Part shown: positions 7,516 through 15,945 of the stretch, in pieces
Position numbering within the stretch: position 1 is the first letter of the stretch
Layout: each line of letters opens with the position of its first letter
DNA from: Sulfurimonas sp.
Lineage (GTDB): Bacteria > Campylobacterota > Campylobacteria > Campylobacterales > Sulfurimonadaceae
Direction: 5' to 3'
NCBI GenBank assembly: GCA_027064515.1
Contig: JAMOPL010000120.1
Span: forward strand, 1-35,030
DNA length: 35,030 bases
Made by a program: the position numbers and the translations under genes
The notes under the pieces: model-generated
What the model was told of the DNA's origin: nothing
Databases searched by the model: none
The model's input: only the letters and a program-made list of their open reading frames with translations

Positions 7516-9335
7516 AAAATATAGTTATAGGAACAGCAGGTCATATAGACCACGGTAAAACATCTCTTATCAAAGCATTAAATGGTTTTGAAGGAGATAG
7601 TACAAAACAAGAAAAACAAAGAGGTATCACTATAGATCTTAGTTTTTCATATATGCAAAACAACGATACAAATATAGCTTTTATAGATGTACCTGGGCAT
7701 GAAAAACTTGTAAAAAATATGATTTCTGGTGCTTTTGGTTTTGATGCAGCATTAGTATTAATAGATGCAAAAGAGGGAATTAAGCCTCAGACAATTGAGC
7801 ATCTGGAGATACTTAATTTTTTAGAGATAAGAAATATTATTATAGCACTCAGTAAAGCTGATTTAGTAGATAAAGATACTGTTAAATATCAAAAAGATAA
7901 TATTTCAGAGTTTATAAAAAGATTTAAAAATCTAAATTTAAAGAATATAATACCTGTTTCAATTTATGATAACAATTCAATAGAGTTATTAAAAGAACAG
8001 CTTTTTTCTTTAACTAAAGTTGAAAAAAGATCAAATGGCATTTTTAGATATTATGTAGATAGAAGTTTTTCAATATCTGGAGCTGGTAGAGTCGTAACTG
8101 GAACTGTTTTGGACGGAAATATTTCATTGCAAGATAAAATTATAGTTGCAGGATATAATAAAGAAATAAAAATAAAAAATATTCAAGTACATGAAAAAGA
8201 TGTAGATGAAGCTTTAGTATCTCAAAGAGTAGCTATAAATTTACAAAATCCAAAAATAGATATAAAAAAAGGAGATCTTCTTACAAAAAAAGGTTTTATT
8301 AGGGGATTTACAACTATAGATGTATCTATAAATATTTTATCTGATCACAATATAAAACACAATAGTACTTTGGTCTTTTTTATGGGAACAAAACAACTAA
8401 ATGTTAAAGTGTTGTTTTTAGATCCAAATCAACAATTTGCAAAGATAGAATTTAATCAAGAGATATATAGTGTTTATAATGAACCATTTATACTAAGTCA
8501 ATCAGGTAGTGTAATAGCAGGTGGTAGAGTACTAAATCCTATAAATGATCCTATTAAGAAAAAAAATAAACTTATACTACTAGAAGCTTTAAAACAAAAA
8601 GATTTTATCAAGGCTTTTGAACTTCTTGTTGCTATTCATAAAAAAGGCTTTGGATTAATATCATCGAATCAAAGATTCGGATTAAACCATAAGAAAGCCA
8701 TTGAGATAGCATCAAAAATAAATAATATTTTTGTAGATGAAGATGAGCTTGTATTATATCCAAATACTACAATAACTTTAATAGAAAATATTATTTTGGA
8801 TATATATAAGAAAAACGGTTTTGCATTATTATCCTCCAAATCATTAAATTTAAAAATAAAATGGGCAAGTTTAAAATTGATAGATACAGCATTGCAAAAC
8901 TTACTACAAAAAAATTTGATTGTATTTGAAAATGGAGTTTATAAAAATCCAGATTGTAATATAGAAAATATAGATAAGTTTATGCAAGATAAACTTTTAG
9001 ATATATTAAATTCAGATAATATAATGCCAAAAGCTCCTTATAATATATATGATGATTTAGACATAGATAGACAAATGGGGGATAAAGCACTAAAAAAATT
9101 AACATCATCTAAACAAGTTGTAAGGTTAGAACATAATTTATTTATAAGTTATGAAAAATTAAATATATTAATAAGAGAATTAAAAAATATTATCAGAAAA
9201 GAAAGCTTTATAGATATAAACATATTTAAACGGCATTATCCTAATCTTTCAAGAAAATATATAATTGCATATTTAGAGTATTTAGATAAACAAAATGATA
9301 TAATACAAGATGGACTTAAAAGAAAATTATCTTAA
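7512..9335 (+). CDS. selB: Selenocysteine-specific elongation factor SelB
   Basis: SelB is the EF-Tu-like GTPase that carries Sec-tRNA-Sec to UGA codons marked by a SECIS hairpin. The 607-residue protein opens with the P-loop 'GTAGHIDHGKTS', then the switch region 'EKQRGITIDLSF', 'DVPGHEKLV' (G3) and 'ALSKADLVD' (G4). EF-Tu-like domains 2 and 3 follow ('SISGAGRVVTGTV'). The C-terminal third is lysine- and isoleucine-rich with helix-turn-helix-like blocks, fitting the SECIS-binding winged helices; the last ends 'YIIAYLEYLDKQNDIIQDG'. Length matches bacterial SelB. It overlaps selA by 4 bases and is followed after 15 bases by a small gene. Confidence 0.97.
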   Translation: MKNIVIGTAGHIDHGKTSLIKALNGFEGDSTKQEKQRGITIDLSFSYMQNNDTNIAFIDVPGHEKLVKNMISGAFGFDAALVLIDAKEGIKPQTIEHLEILNFLEIRNIIIALSKADLVDKDTVKYQKDNISEFIKRFKNLNLKNIIPVSIYDNNSIELLKEQLFSLTKVEKRSNGIFRYYVDRSFSISGAGRVVTGTVLDGNISLQDKIIVAGYNKEIKIKNIQVHEKDVDEALVSQRVAINLQNPKIDIKKGDLLTKKGFIRGFTTIDVSINILSDHNIKHNSTLVFFMGTKQLNVKVLFLDPNQQFAKIEFNQEIYSVYNEPFILSQSGSVIAGGRVLNPINDPIKKKNKLILLEALKQKDFIKAFELLVAIHKKGFGLISSNQRFGLNHKKAIEIASKINNIFVDEDELVLYPNTTITLIENIILDIYKKNGFALLSSKSLNLKIKWASLKLIDTALQNLLQKNLIVFENGVYKNPDCNIENIDKFMQDKLLDILNSDNIMPKAPYNIYDDLDIDRQMGDKALKKLTSSKQVVRLEHNLFISYEKLNILIRELKNIIRKESFIDINIFKRHYPNLSRKYIIAYLEYLDKQNDIIQDGLKRKLS

Positions 9336-9350
9336 ATACGAGGAAAATAA

Positions 9351-9659
9351 ATGAAATTAGTTGTCACAGCAGACGGAGGTTTTATGACTTCCAAATTTTG
9401 TCCTAATTTTGAAGAGGCTGAATATTTAATTGTCTATGATATTGAAGATAAATTTTATGGTGCCAGAAAATCTCCTTCATTTCAAACAAAAAATAAAGTT
9501 ACATTAATTGATTTTTTAAAAAAAACTTTTATGACACATATAGTTACAGGAAAAGAGATTGAAGATAACTATTTTAATGTATATATACCTAAAAAGTTAG
9601 ATGCTACAGTAGAAGAAGTATTACAAGAGAGTATTGCTGCATTGAATAAAATCATCTAA
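9351..9659 (+). CDS. Small protein after selB, NifX/NifB-C-like at most
   Basis: A 102-residue soluble protein with a good ribosome site (GAGG, 8 bases before the ATG). It begins MKLVVTADGGFMTSKFCPNF, which recalls the first strand of the NifX/dinitrogenase-cofactor fold ('kIAVtsdgg..vs.hFg.a'), followed by 'AEYLIVYDIEDKF', also as in that fold. The later part ('HIVTGKEIEDNYFNVYIP') does not match any motif I know well. Cys17 is the only cysteine. Its place in the selA-selB operon suggests a job in selenium or metal-cofactor handling. The family call is weak; it could be an uncharacterised small family kept with selenium genes. Confidence 0.7.
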   Translation: MKLVVTADGGFMTSKFCPNFEEAEYLIVYDIEDKFYGARKSPSFQTKNKVTLIDFLKKTFMTHIVTGKEIEDNYFNVYIPKKLDATVEEVLQESIAALNKII

Positions 9660-9665
9660 TACAAA

Positions 9666-10379
9666 ATGGACTTCAAAGAAAATTCTCAAATGAATAATTT
9701 AGTTAGTGATGCTTTGTTGTTGATAGAGCAAAATTTTTATTTTTTGCATATTGGAGAGTTTTTTACAACATTATCAAAACGAAAAAATTTAACTGTCAAT
9801 AATAACCTTGGGATTAAAAAATATTTTGAGAATGAAACAATATATCATTTTAATGCTAATATTATAAAAGAGTTGCTTCTTGATGCTAAAAAATCTGATG
9901 TTAAACAAACTATTCTTTTTGAATATTTTGTAGAATTTAATGCATTTAGAGGTATTTGTATGGCTATGGTTGAAGCACTAAGACTTGAAACACCATTTAG
10001 GAATTTTATCCAAGATAAACTAAAAGATAAATTTGAAGATTTTTTTGATATTGTATCTTTTATACGAAATGTATTATCTCATAATATTCATGCTGATATT
10101 TATCTATTAGAGAAAGATTATGCAGGAACATTAAAAAGAATAAGAAGGATGAATAGAGATCCAAATATATTTTTTAATTTTTTATATTCTGTGAATTTAC
10201 CAGAGATAAACTCACCTTCTTATGAATATGGTTTTTCTTGTAATATTAATTTTGAATCTTTAAAAGAGAATAAACCTTTTTTAGAAGTCATACCCCTTTG
10301 GGAACTAATGATGATAAGTGAATTGTGTTTTAATTTTGTATTTGCTTATAAAAAAGTAAATATTAAACTTTATTATTAA
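9666..10379 (+). CDS. Unassigned protein with HEPN-like RNVLSH motif
   Basis: A 237-residue, largely helical protein with no signal peptide. I do not recognise the family. Residues 134-139 read 'RNVLSH', which fits the Rx4-6H pattern, with a polar residue after the Arg, that marks HEPN domains (RNA-binding, sometimes RNase). The flanking predicted helices ('FEDFFDIVSFI' before, 'ADIYLLEKDYAGTLKRIRRM' after) are compatible with that. It starts 6 bases after the preceding stop without a clear ribosome site; Met9 is another possible start. It ends 17 bases inside the convergent wtpB gene. Its role in a selenium operon is unknown; regulation of an RNA such as tRNA-Sec would be a guess. Confidence 0.7.
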   Translation: MDFKENSQMNNLVSDALLLIEQNFYFLHIGEFFTTLSKRKNLTVNNNLGIKKYFENETIYHFNANIIKELLLDAKKSDVKQTILFEYFVEFNAFRGICMAMVEALRLETPFRNFIQDKLKDKFEDFFDIVSFIRNVLSHNIHADIYLLEKDYAGTLKRIRRMNRDPNIFFNFLYSVNLPEINSPSYEYGFSCNINFESLKENKPFLEVIPLWELMMISELCFNFVFAYKKVNIKLYY

Positions 10380-11130
10380 TATATCTAATTGATAAAAATA
10401 AACATATTGATACTAAAATCATAGATGCTGCAACAGGTGCAGAAAATTTCAATCCAAAATTATTAAATTTATCATATATAAGTACTGGTGCTACCATTGG
10501 ATGATATGCGATTATTACAACAGCACCAAACTCACCTAAGCCTCTGCTCCACATCATTAAAGCACCATTTAAAATATCGTTTTTTGCATTTGGTAATGAT
10601 ATTGATAAAAATACACTTAATTTACTAGCACCAAGTGTTTGTGCTACATGTTCATATTTTATATCTACTTTTTTAAATCCCTCTTTTGCTCCATTGATTA
10701 GAAAAGGAGCTGATAAAAACATCATAGCACTTATAATTCCTATCGTAGTATCTATAAATTCTAACCCTATAAATGATAAAAAATCACCAATATATCCATG
10801 ATTAAAAGATATAAGAAGTGCGATACCTGCGGCTGTATGAGGAACCATCACTGGAATATCAAGTAAAGACTCAAGAATGGATTTACCCCAAAAATTATAT
10901 CTAGCTATAAGATAAGCAAGTGGAATACCAGTAAAACAAACAAATAAGACTGCAAAAAATGATGATTTTAATGTTAAAAATATAGATTCATAAGTTTCTT
11001 TATCTTGTAATGTTTCAAATATATTATTTACTCCTACACTATAGAATAAATTCATAATAGGTACCATAAGAAATAAAACAATAATTGAACCTAAGAACAA
11101 AAAGACTATCAAAAAACTTTTATCTTTCAT
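10363..11130 (-). CDS. wtpB: Tungstate/molybdate ABC transporter permease
   Basis: The 255-residue inner-membrane protein has about six membrane segments. 'FTGIPLAYLIARYNFWGKSILESLLDIP' followed by 'MVPHTAAGIALL' is the ModB/WtpB signature. The permease loop that contacts the ATPase reads 'AQTLGASKLSVFLSISLPNA' (EAA-type). The N-terminus overlaps the wtpC stop by 4 bases. It is the last gene of the fdhD-modE-moeA-wtpA-wtpC-wtpB run. I choose Wtp over Mod because the binding protein of this operon is WtpA-like. The 3' end overlaps the convergent HEPN-like gene by 17 bases. Confidence 0.88.
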   Translation of the reverse strand: MKDKSFLIVFLFLGSIIVLFLMVPIMNLFYSVGVNNIFETLQDKETYESIFLTLKSSFFAVLFVCFTGIPLAYLIARYNFWGKSILESLLDIPVMVPHTAAGIALLISFNHGYIGDFLSFIGLEFIDTTIGIISAMMFLSAPFLINGAKEGFKKVDIKYEHVAQTLGASKLSVFLSISLPNAKNDILNGALMMWSRGLGEFGAVVIIAYHPMVAPVLIYDKFNNFGLKFSAPVAASMILVSICLFLSIRYINNKV

Positions 11131-12107
11131 ATAAATACCACATCCTTTTTATTAATAAATATATAACTCTTATCTCCCTCATTAAGCTTAAGTTCCATAA
11201 ATATCTGCTTTGGAATTTTTGCAAAAAAAGACTGTGTATCCTTTACTGTTGCGAATATTTTATAATGATCGGTAATCCCCATAATTTTTTCAATTTTACA
11301 CTCAAAACAATAATCATCTAAACATTTTTCTTTTAAAAAATCTATTTTATTAGGATCAATAGAAAAAAACTTATTTTTTTGTTCAAATCCTAATATTTTA
11401 GTAGAAAATATATTTTTAAATCCTAAGAATTTGGCCACTTCTATACTAGATGGAGAATTTAAAACATCCTTTGCATCACCTATTTGTAATATTTGTCCAT
11501 CAAGCATTACAGCAATTTTATCTGCAAGATATGATGCTTCTCTAAAATTATGAGTTACATGGATAATAGTTGTATTGTATCTTTGCACTATCTCTTTTAG
11601 TGATTTCATAATAGAATTTCTAAATGTGGGATCAACTGCACTTAAAGGCTCATCTAATAGTAATAATTTTGGTCTTGAATATATAGCTCTTGCAATTGCT
11701 ACTCTTTGTTTTTCTCCTCCACTTAAATATTTTATATCTCGTTTTAAAATATCTTTGATTTGTAAAAACTCTATCAAATCCAAAAATAGATTTTTTTCAT
11801 CTTCTATTTTTTTATATCTTGCACTAAATTTTATATTTTTCTCTACACTCATATTTGGAAATAGTGCAAAATCTTGATAAACAAATCCAAAATCTCTTTT
11901 ATTGGGTGATATATTTGAGATATCTTTACCATCAAAATATAGATTACCTTCTGGATTTTGAATACCTGCAATAGATTCTAAAAGCATAGTTTTACCACTA
12001 CCTGTTTTACCTAATATCACACAATATGAGTTTTTTTCAATTTCAAAAGAAATTTTACCTAATATAAAATTATCTTTTTTTAAAAACAAATTTTTTATTT
12101 TTAACAT
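11127..12107 (-). CDS. wtpC: Tungstate/molybdate ABC transporter ATPase
   Basis: This 326-residue protein energises import of the oxyanion. It carries Walker A 'GKTGSGKTM' (about residue 33), Q-loop 'YQDFALFPNMSVEKNI', signature 'LSGGEKQRVAIARAI', Walker B 'LLLLDEPLSAVD' and H-loop 'IHVTHNFREAS'. Residues after about 230 form a C-terminal extension in the place of the TOBE/Mop regulatory region of ModC and WtpC, which binds molybdate or tungstate and inhibits transport. It overlaps wtpA by one base and wtpB by four, so the three transporter genes are tightly coupled. Confidence 0.88.
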   Translation of the reverse strand: MLKIKNLFLKKDNFILGKISFEIEKNSYCVILGKTGSGKTMLLESIAGIQNPEGNLYFDGKDISNISPNKRDFGFVYQDFALFPNMSVEKNIKFSARYKKIEDEKNLFLDLIEFLQIKDILKRDIKYLSGGEKQRVAIARAIYSRPKLLLLDEPLSAVDPTFRNSIMKSLKEIVQRYNTTIIHVTHNFREASYLADKIAVMLDGQILQIGDAKDVLNSPSSIEVAKFLGFKNIFSTKILGFEQKNKFFSIDPNKIDFLKEKCLDDYCFECKIEKIMGITDHYKIFATVKDTQSFFAKIPKQIFMELKLNEGDKSYIFINKKDVVFI

Positions 12108-13060
12108 TATTTACCTAATATACTTGCATTACCAGTTATAATTGATGGGTTGATAATACCTTGACCATTTTGTTTCATAATTTCTTGTCCTTGTGGAGAT
12201 AAAACAAAATTTACAAATTTAATAGCACCATCGTGATTTCTTGGTAAATTTTTATCTTTATTTTGTACAATAGTTATACCATAAACCATGGCAGAACCTT
12301 TTTTTGTAATCCATGTTCCAGGTTTTTTACCAGTAATATTAATTACAGCTTGTTTATAAAAATCCTTATATTCTTTATCTTTTAAACTAATTTGTGGAGG
12401 TAATGTAATATATTTTAAATTATGTTGAATCGCTACTGATTTATAAATATATAAATAATCATAAGCCCCAGCTTCTAAAAGTCCCAGTAAATCGGTCTCT
12501 TTTGGTCTTACAATCACTTTATTTTTATTTTCTTTGCCATTTTCATAACTATTACCATAACCTAAAAGTTTATTATAAAATTCATTTTTTTTATAATAAA
12601 TTTCAGCTAATTTTGTTACAAGAATGCTTCTATAACCGCATGGATCTAAATTTGGATTTGAATGACCTATCTTAACTCCATCTCTTAAAAATATATCAGT
12701 CCAATTTTTTTCATTTATTTCATTTGCATATTTCGAGTGAGTAGTATATGCTATAACCATCTCATTAGTTGCAAATTGAATATTAAATTTGGCATAATTT
12801 GGTATTAAAAGATTATCAATAACTTTATATGCGGCACTTGCCATTACATCTGCTGGTTTTCCTATGTCTGTAATTTTTCTAGCACATGCTCTACTTCCTG
12901 CTGATTCTCGTACTACATCATACTGCGGATATTGTTTTTCAAAGGCTTTTTCTATTTGTGAAAACGGTACAGATAAACTACCAGCATGAAATACAACAAT
13001 TTTTTCTTTTGCAATAGCCATAGTTACAATTAAACTTAATATCAATAATAATCTTTTCAT
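12107..13060 (-). CDS. wtpA: Tungstate/molybdate-binding protein WtpA
   Basis: A periplasmic binding protein of 317 residues with a Sec signal peptide (MKRLLLILSLIVTMAIA). 'VVFHAGSLSVPFSQIEKAF' at the mature N-terminus and 'RESAGSRACARKITD' match the WtpA/ModA oxyanion-binding loops, where Ser residues bind the ligand. 'GHSNPNLDPCGYRS' is the WtpA-type hinge with Asp and Pro near the ligand, as in the archaeal WtpA branch that coordinates tungstate octahedrally. There is no lipobox Cys after the signal, so it is probably soluble. It lies 10 bases after moeA. WtpA-type proteins usually prefer tungstate, which hints at a W-containing FdhA; affinity itself cannot be read from sequence. Confidence 0.88.
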   Translation of the reverse strand: MKRLLLILSLIVTMAIAKEKIVVFHAGSLSVPFSQIEKAFEKQYPQYDVVRESAGSRACARKITDIGKPADVMASAAYKVIDNLLIPNYAKFNIQFATNEMVIAYTTHSKYANEINEKNWTDIFLRDGVKIGHSNPNLDPCGYRSILVTKLAEIYYKKNEFYNKLLGYGNSYENGKENKNKVIVRPKETDLLGLLEAGAYDYLYIYKSVAIQHNLKYITLPPQISLKDKEYKDFYKQAVINITGKKPGTWITKKGSAMVYGITIVQNKDKNLPRNHDGAIKFVNFVLSPQGQEIMKQNGQGIINPSIITGNASILGK

Positions 13061-13070
13061 TTATATTTAC

Positions 13071-14306
13071 CTAATTGATATTATTATCATTTGTATCTAA
13101 TGATACTAGATTTAATGGTATAATTTTTATAGTTTCATTAGCTTCAACCTGATCAATTCCCCCTGAGAATATTGCTACACAATTACTCTCATACATAGGT
13201 GTAATCATTCCCGAACCATATTTATTATCTCTTGTGGCTGTAAAGTAACCATCTTCAATAATTCCTAAAACAGTATTTGCTCTACGAGGATTTAATTTTA
13301 ATAATTTTTTATTTTTAACATTTATAAATGTTTGATGATATTTTGTACTGCCTTGTAGTTTGTATAATATTGGTAAAGTCAATACAAAGCAATTTAACAT
13401 AGTTGTAAGTGGATTGCCAGGCATAGCCATTACATAAGTTTTATCCATAAGTCCCATCATAGTTGGTCGTCCTGGCTTTACCTTGATACCATGAAAAAAA
13501 CTTTTAAGTCCATTTTTTTGAAATGCTTCATATAAATAATCAGCATCACCCATACTAATACCACCTGTGGTTATAACTACATCATAAGATTTTAAATTAT
13601 CTATAAATTGTATAGTTTTTTCTAAATTATCAGGGATTGAACCTACGTATGTTGGTTTGAAATTAAAACTTTGTAGCAAAGAAACAATAGCAAATCCATT
13701 TGCATTATATATTTCATCTTCATTTGCTTTTTCCCAAGGTTCTTTTATCTCATCACCTGTAGAAACTATTGCGATTGTTAACTCTTTATATACTTCAATT
13801 CCCATAATCCCTTGAGAAGCTAACATAGCAATATGAGCAGAAGTTAACAACTGCCCTTTTTTAAATAATATATTTCCCTTTTTTTGCTCTTCACCTTTAA
13901 ATTTAACTGAACTATTCTTTTTTATATCAGCTGGAATTGTAACAAACCTATCAGTTACATCAATACATTTTTCTATTGGCACTACAGTATCAACATCATT
14001 TGGAACTTTTGCTCCAGTCATAATTTTATAACAACAATTTTCTTTTAAAATATCCTGTGGTATATCTCCTGCGAAAATTGTATCTATTATTTCCAATCTT
14101 TTCCCTGCATCACTGAATTTAAAAGCAAAACCATCCATTGCAGAGTTGTTAAATGAAGGTAGATTTTTTTGACATATTATATCTTGAGAAATAACCCTAC
14201 CTAGTGCATCATTTAACAAAATAACATCTGTTTCTTTTATCAATACAGCATTGTTTAGAGCTAAACTTCTTGCATCTTTAAATGAGATGTCATCTAAAAT
14301 TGTCAT
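13071..14306 (-). CDS. moeA: Molybdopterin molybdenumtransferase MoeA
   Basis: MoeA inserts molybdenum (or tungsten) into adenylylated molybdopterin. The 411-residue protein shows 'LPSFNNSAMDGFAF' (domain 1), 'IMTGAKVPNDVDTVVPIE', 'VSTGDEI' and 'TTGGISMGDADYLYEA' (MoCF_biosynth domain 3) and 'KPGRPTMMG' before 'MAMPGNPLTTMLNCFV'. Domain order and length are normal. Its start shares one base with the stop of the regulator gene upstream. Genomes with W enzymes often carry two moeA genes; this one, tied to wtpABC, may be the tungsten-selective copy. That is an inference. Confidence 0.95.
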   Translation of the reverse strand: MTILDDISFKDARSLALNNAVLIKETDVILLNDALGRVISQDIICQKNLPSFNNSAMDGFAFKFSDAGKRLEIIDTIFAGDIPQDILKENCCYKIMTGAKVPNDVDTVVPIEKCIDVTDRFVTIPADIKKNSSVKFKGEEQKKGNILFKKGQLLTSAHIAMLASQGIMGIEVYKELTIAIVSTGDEIKEPWEKANEDEIYNANGFAIVSLLQSFNFKPTYVGSIPDNLEKTIQFIDNLKSYDVVITTGGISMGDADYLYEAFQKNGLKSFFHGIKVKPGRPTMMGLMDKTYVMAMPGNPLTTMLNCFVLTLPILYKLQGSTKYHQTFINVKNKKLLKLNPRRANTVLGIIEDGYFTATRDNKYGSGMITPMYESNCVAIFSGGIDQVEANETIKIIPLNLVSLDTNDNNIN

Positions 14307-15034
14307 TATCTATCTCCCCGTTTTTTTAAAAATAACTCTTTAAATCTTTTATTTGCAAACTCTTCAATATCCTCTTTTAATTGTTTATAATTTTCTATAA
14401 ATTCTAACGCTTTTGGTGTTAAAGTTGTCCCACCTTGTTCACCTGCTCCTTTTTGTGTGATAACTAATACATCATCAAGATTTTTTTGAAGTATTTGTAT
14501 ATGATTCCATGCTTTTTTATAACTCATATTCAGTTTCTGAGCAGCTTGAGAAATAGAACCAGATTCTTTTATAAGCTCAAGTATCTCAGTTTTGCCTTTA
14601 CCAAACAATAAATCTCTATTTTGATTTTCTATCCAAGTTTTGGTTTTTACATACAATCTTGTTCGTTTTTTTTCTTTAAAACAACCAAGTTCACAATAAA
14701 TTACATCCAATCCACCTTGCTTTATAGCGGTTCGAACTGTTTTTAAATTTGATTTTTTTGCTAATTCTCTAGCATCTTTACAATAGACTCTTTGTGTTTC
14801 ATCGCAAATTGTTTTTAAATCTTCTAATACATCTTGTTTAAATTCACCCATAGGTTGTTTACCAAATTGTCCTAAATCACAAGCACCGATTCTAACATTA
14901 ATATCTTTAGCTCTTTGCCCAACAATTTCAGGTGTAGTTTTTAATTTATTTGCTATTTTAAAAGCATTACTGCAACTCAATTTTCCATCATCACCAATAT
15001 ATTTATTTATTAATTCGTCTATTTGTTCAAACAT
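14306..15034 (-). CDS. ModE-like regulator with duplicated Cys-containing N-terminal domain
   Basis: Residues about 143-235 form a ModE-type winged helix-turn-helix: 'LLFGKGKTEILELIKESGSI', 'AAQKLNMSYKKAWNHIQILQ' and 'QKGAGEQGGTTLTPKALEF' are close to the molybdate regulator. The molybdate-binding Mop domains of E. coli ModE are missing. Instead the N-terminal half has two similar units (about 19-58 and 83-120), each with an early Cys (21, 85) in a 'C..A..iAkk' helix and a late Cys (52, 114) in 'CDLGQF/CELGCF'. It probably regulates this fdhD-moeA-wtp operon and perhaps fdh, through the twin palindromes upstream of fdhD. Ligand unknown. Overlaps fdhD by 8 bases. Confidence 0.85.
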   Translation of the reverse strand: MFEQIDELINKYIGDDGKLSCSNAFKIANKLKTTPEIVGQRAKDINVRIGACDLGQFGKQPMGEFKQDVLEDLKTICDETQRVYCKDARELAKKSNLKTVRTAIKQGGLDVIYCELGCFKEKKRTRLYVKTKTWIENQNRDLLFGKGKTEILELIKESGSISQAAQKLNMSYKKAWNHIQILQKNLDDVLVITQKGAGEQGGTTLTPKALEFIENYKQLKEDIEEFANKRFKELFLKKRGDR

Positions 15035-15818
15035 CTATTCTCCTTTGATTTGAATATATATTCATTCTACCATTTCTTACAAATCCAATAAGAGTTAATC
15101 CAAATTTTTTAGCAATATTTACACCTCTACATGTTGATGCTGTTCTTGAAGCTAAAATTGGAATCTGATGAGTAACTGCCTTAGCAACCATCTCAGAACT
15201 TAACCTTCCGCTTACCATCAAAAAACATTTTTTAAGATCAATTCCCGCTAATCTTGCTTTTCCTACTGCTTTATCTATAGTATTATGCTGTGCTATATCT
15301 TCACCTATAAAATATGTATCTTTATTGAGATATACTTTAGCAGTGTGCACGCAACCAGTCTGCTCATACAAGGGACATCCTAAATAAAATTGATCCATCT
15401 GTTCAAATAACAAATTCGCATCTATTGTAAAATCATCTTTCATAACCGTAGCATCAATAGCAATTTTTGATATTTGTGTGCTTTTTGCTCTACCACAACC
15501 ACTGACAATAACACCTTCTAAATCCAATCGATCAATATTTTCTTCTATTACCTTTGCATCTATATTAACTTCAAATGTAGTAGTATCAAGATCTTTTAAT
15601 TTTATTGTTTTGATATGATTTACATTTTCTATAATATTTTCACTCAGTAAATAACCAACTGCTAATTCTTTTAGATCAACAGGAACAGCCATAAGAGAAC
15701 CTATAAGTTTATTATTAACAATAATATTAAGTTTTATTTCATGAATTACTGTGTCTATTACTGTTATTTTTTTTCCATTTTTTATCTTTATAATCTCTGT
15801 TTCATATATCGTTTCCAT
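15027..15818 (-). CDS. fdhD: Formate dehydrogenase sulfurtransferase FdhD
   Basis: FdhD moves sulfur from the cysteine desulfurase to the bis-pterin cofactor of formate dehydrogenase, which is needed for activity. The 263-residue protein has 'VPVDLKELAVGYLLSENII', 'VSGCGRAK' (where E. coli FdhD has its essential Cys-x-x-Cys loop; only one Cys is present), 'GCVHTAKVY', 'GEDIAQHNTIDKAVGKARLAG', and 'ASRTASTCRGVNIAKKFGLTLIGFVRNGRMNIYS' near the end. The ATG has an AAGGGAT ribosome site. It is the first gene of the leftward Mo/W operon, behind the twin palindromes at 15833-15882. Confidence 0.95.
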   Translation of the reverse strand: METIYETEIIKIKNGKKITVIDTVIHEIKLNIIVNNKLIGSLMAVPVDLKELAVGYLLSENIIENVNHIKTIKLKDLDTTTFEVNIDAKVIEENIDRLDLEGVIVSGCGRAKSTQISKIAIDATVMKDDFTIDANLLFEQMDQFYLGCPLYEQTGCVHTAKVYLNKDTYFIGEDIAQHNTIDKAVGKARLAGIDLKKCFLMVSGRLSSEMVAKAVTHQIPILASRTASTCRGVNIAKKFGLTLIGFVRNGRMNIYSNQRRIDV

Positions 15819-15832
15819 AAAATCCCTTTATA

Positions 15833-15882
15833 TATGTAAATTTTGCATATTTCTATTATTTAAAATATGCAAAATTTGCATA
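15833..15882. promoter_or_regulatory. Twin 17-bp palindromic operators before fdhD
   Basis: TATGCAAAATTTGCATA (15866-15882) is a perfect odd palindrome. TATGTAAATTTTGCATA (15833-15849) is the same with one mismatch. Their centres are 33 bp apart, three helical turns, so a dimeric or tetrameric regulator could bind both on one face. They lie 15-65 bases before the fdhD start, at the expected promoter. The ModE-like protein of the same operon is the obvious candidate binder (inference). Confidence 0.7.
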
Positions 15883-15898
15883 ATTATTGTTATAAAAA

Positions 15899-15927
15899 TT
15901 TAACCTACTAAAAAATAGTAGATTAAA
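15899..15927 (-). terminator. Rho-independent terminator after fdhC
   Basis: Read leftward, TTTAATCTACTA pairs with TAGTAGGTTAAA (12 bp including one G-U) around a 5-base loop, followed by TTTTT. It lies 19 bases after the fdhC stop and separates the fdh operon from the fdhD promoter. Confidence 0.85.
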
Positions 15928-15945
15928 TCTTATATATTAAAAAAG

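Noticed and set aside
15819-15945. Moco/Tuco riboswitch before fdhD
   Set aside because: The region is short, very AT-rich and made of palindromes and a terminator; none of the conserved GC-rich riboswitch blocks is present.
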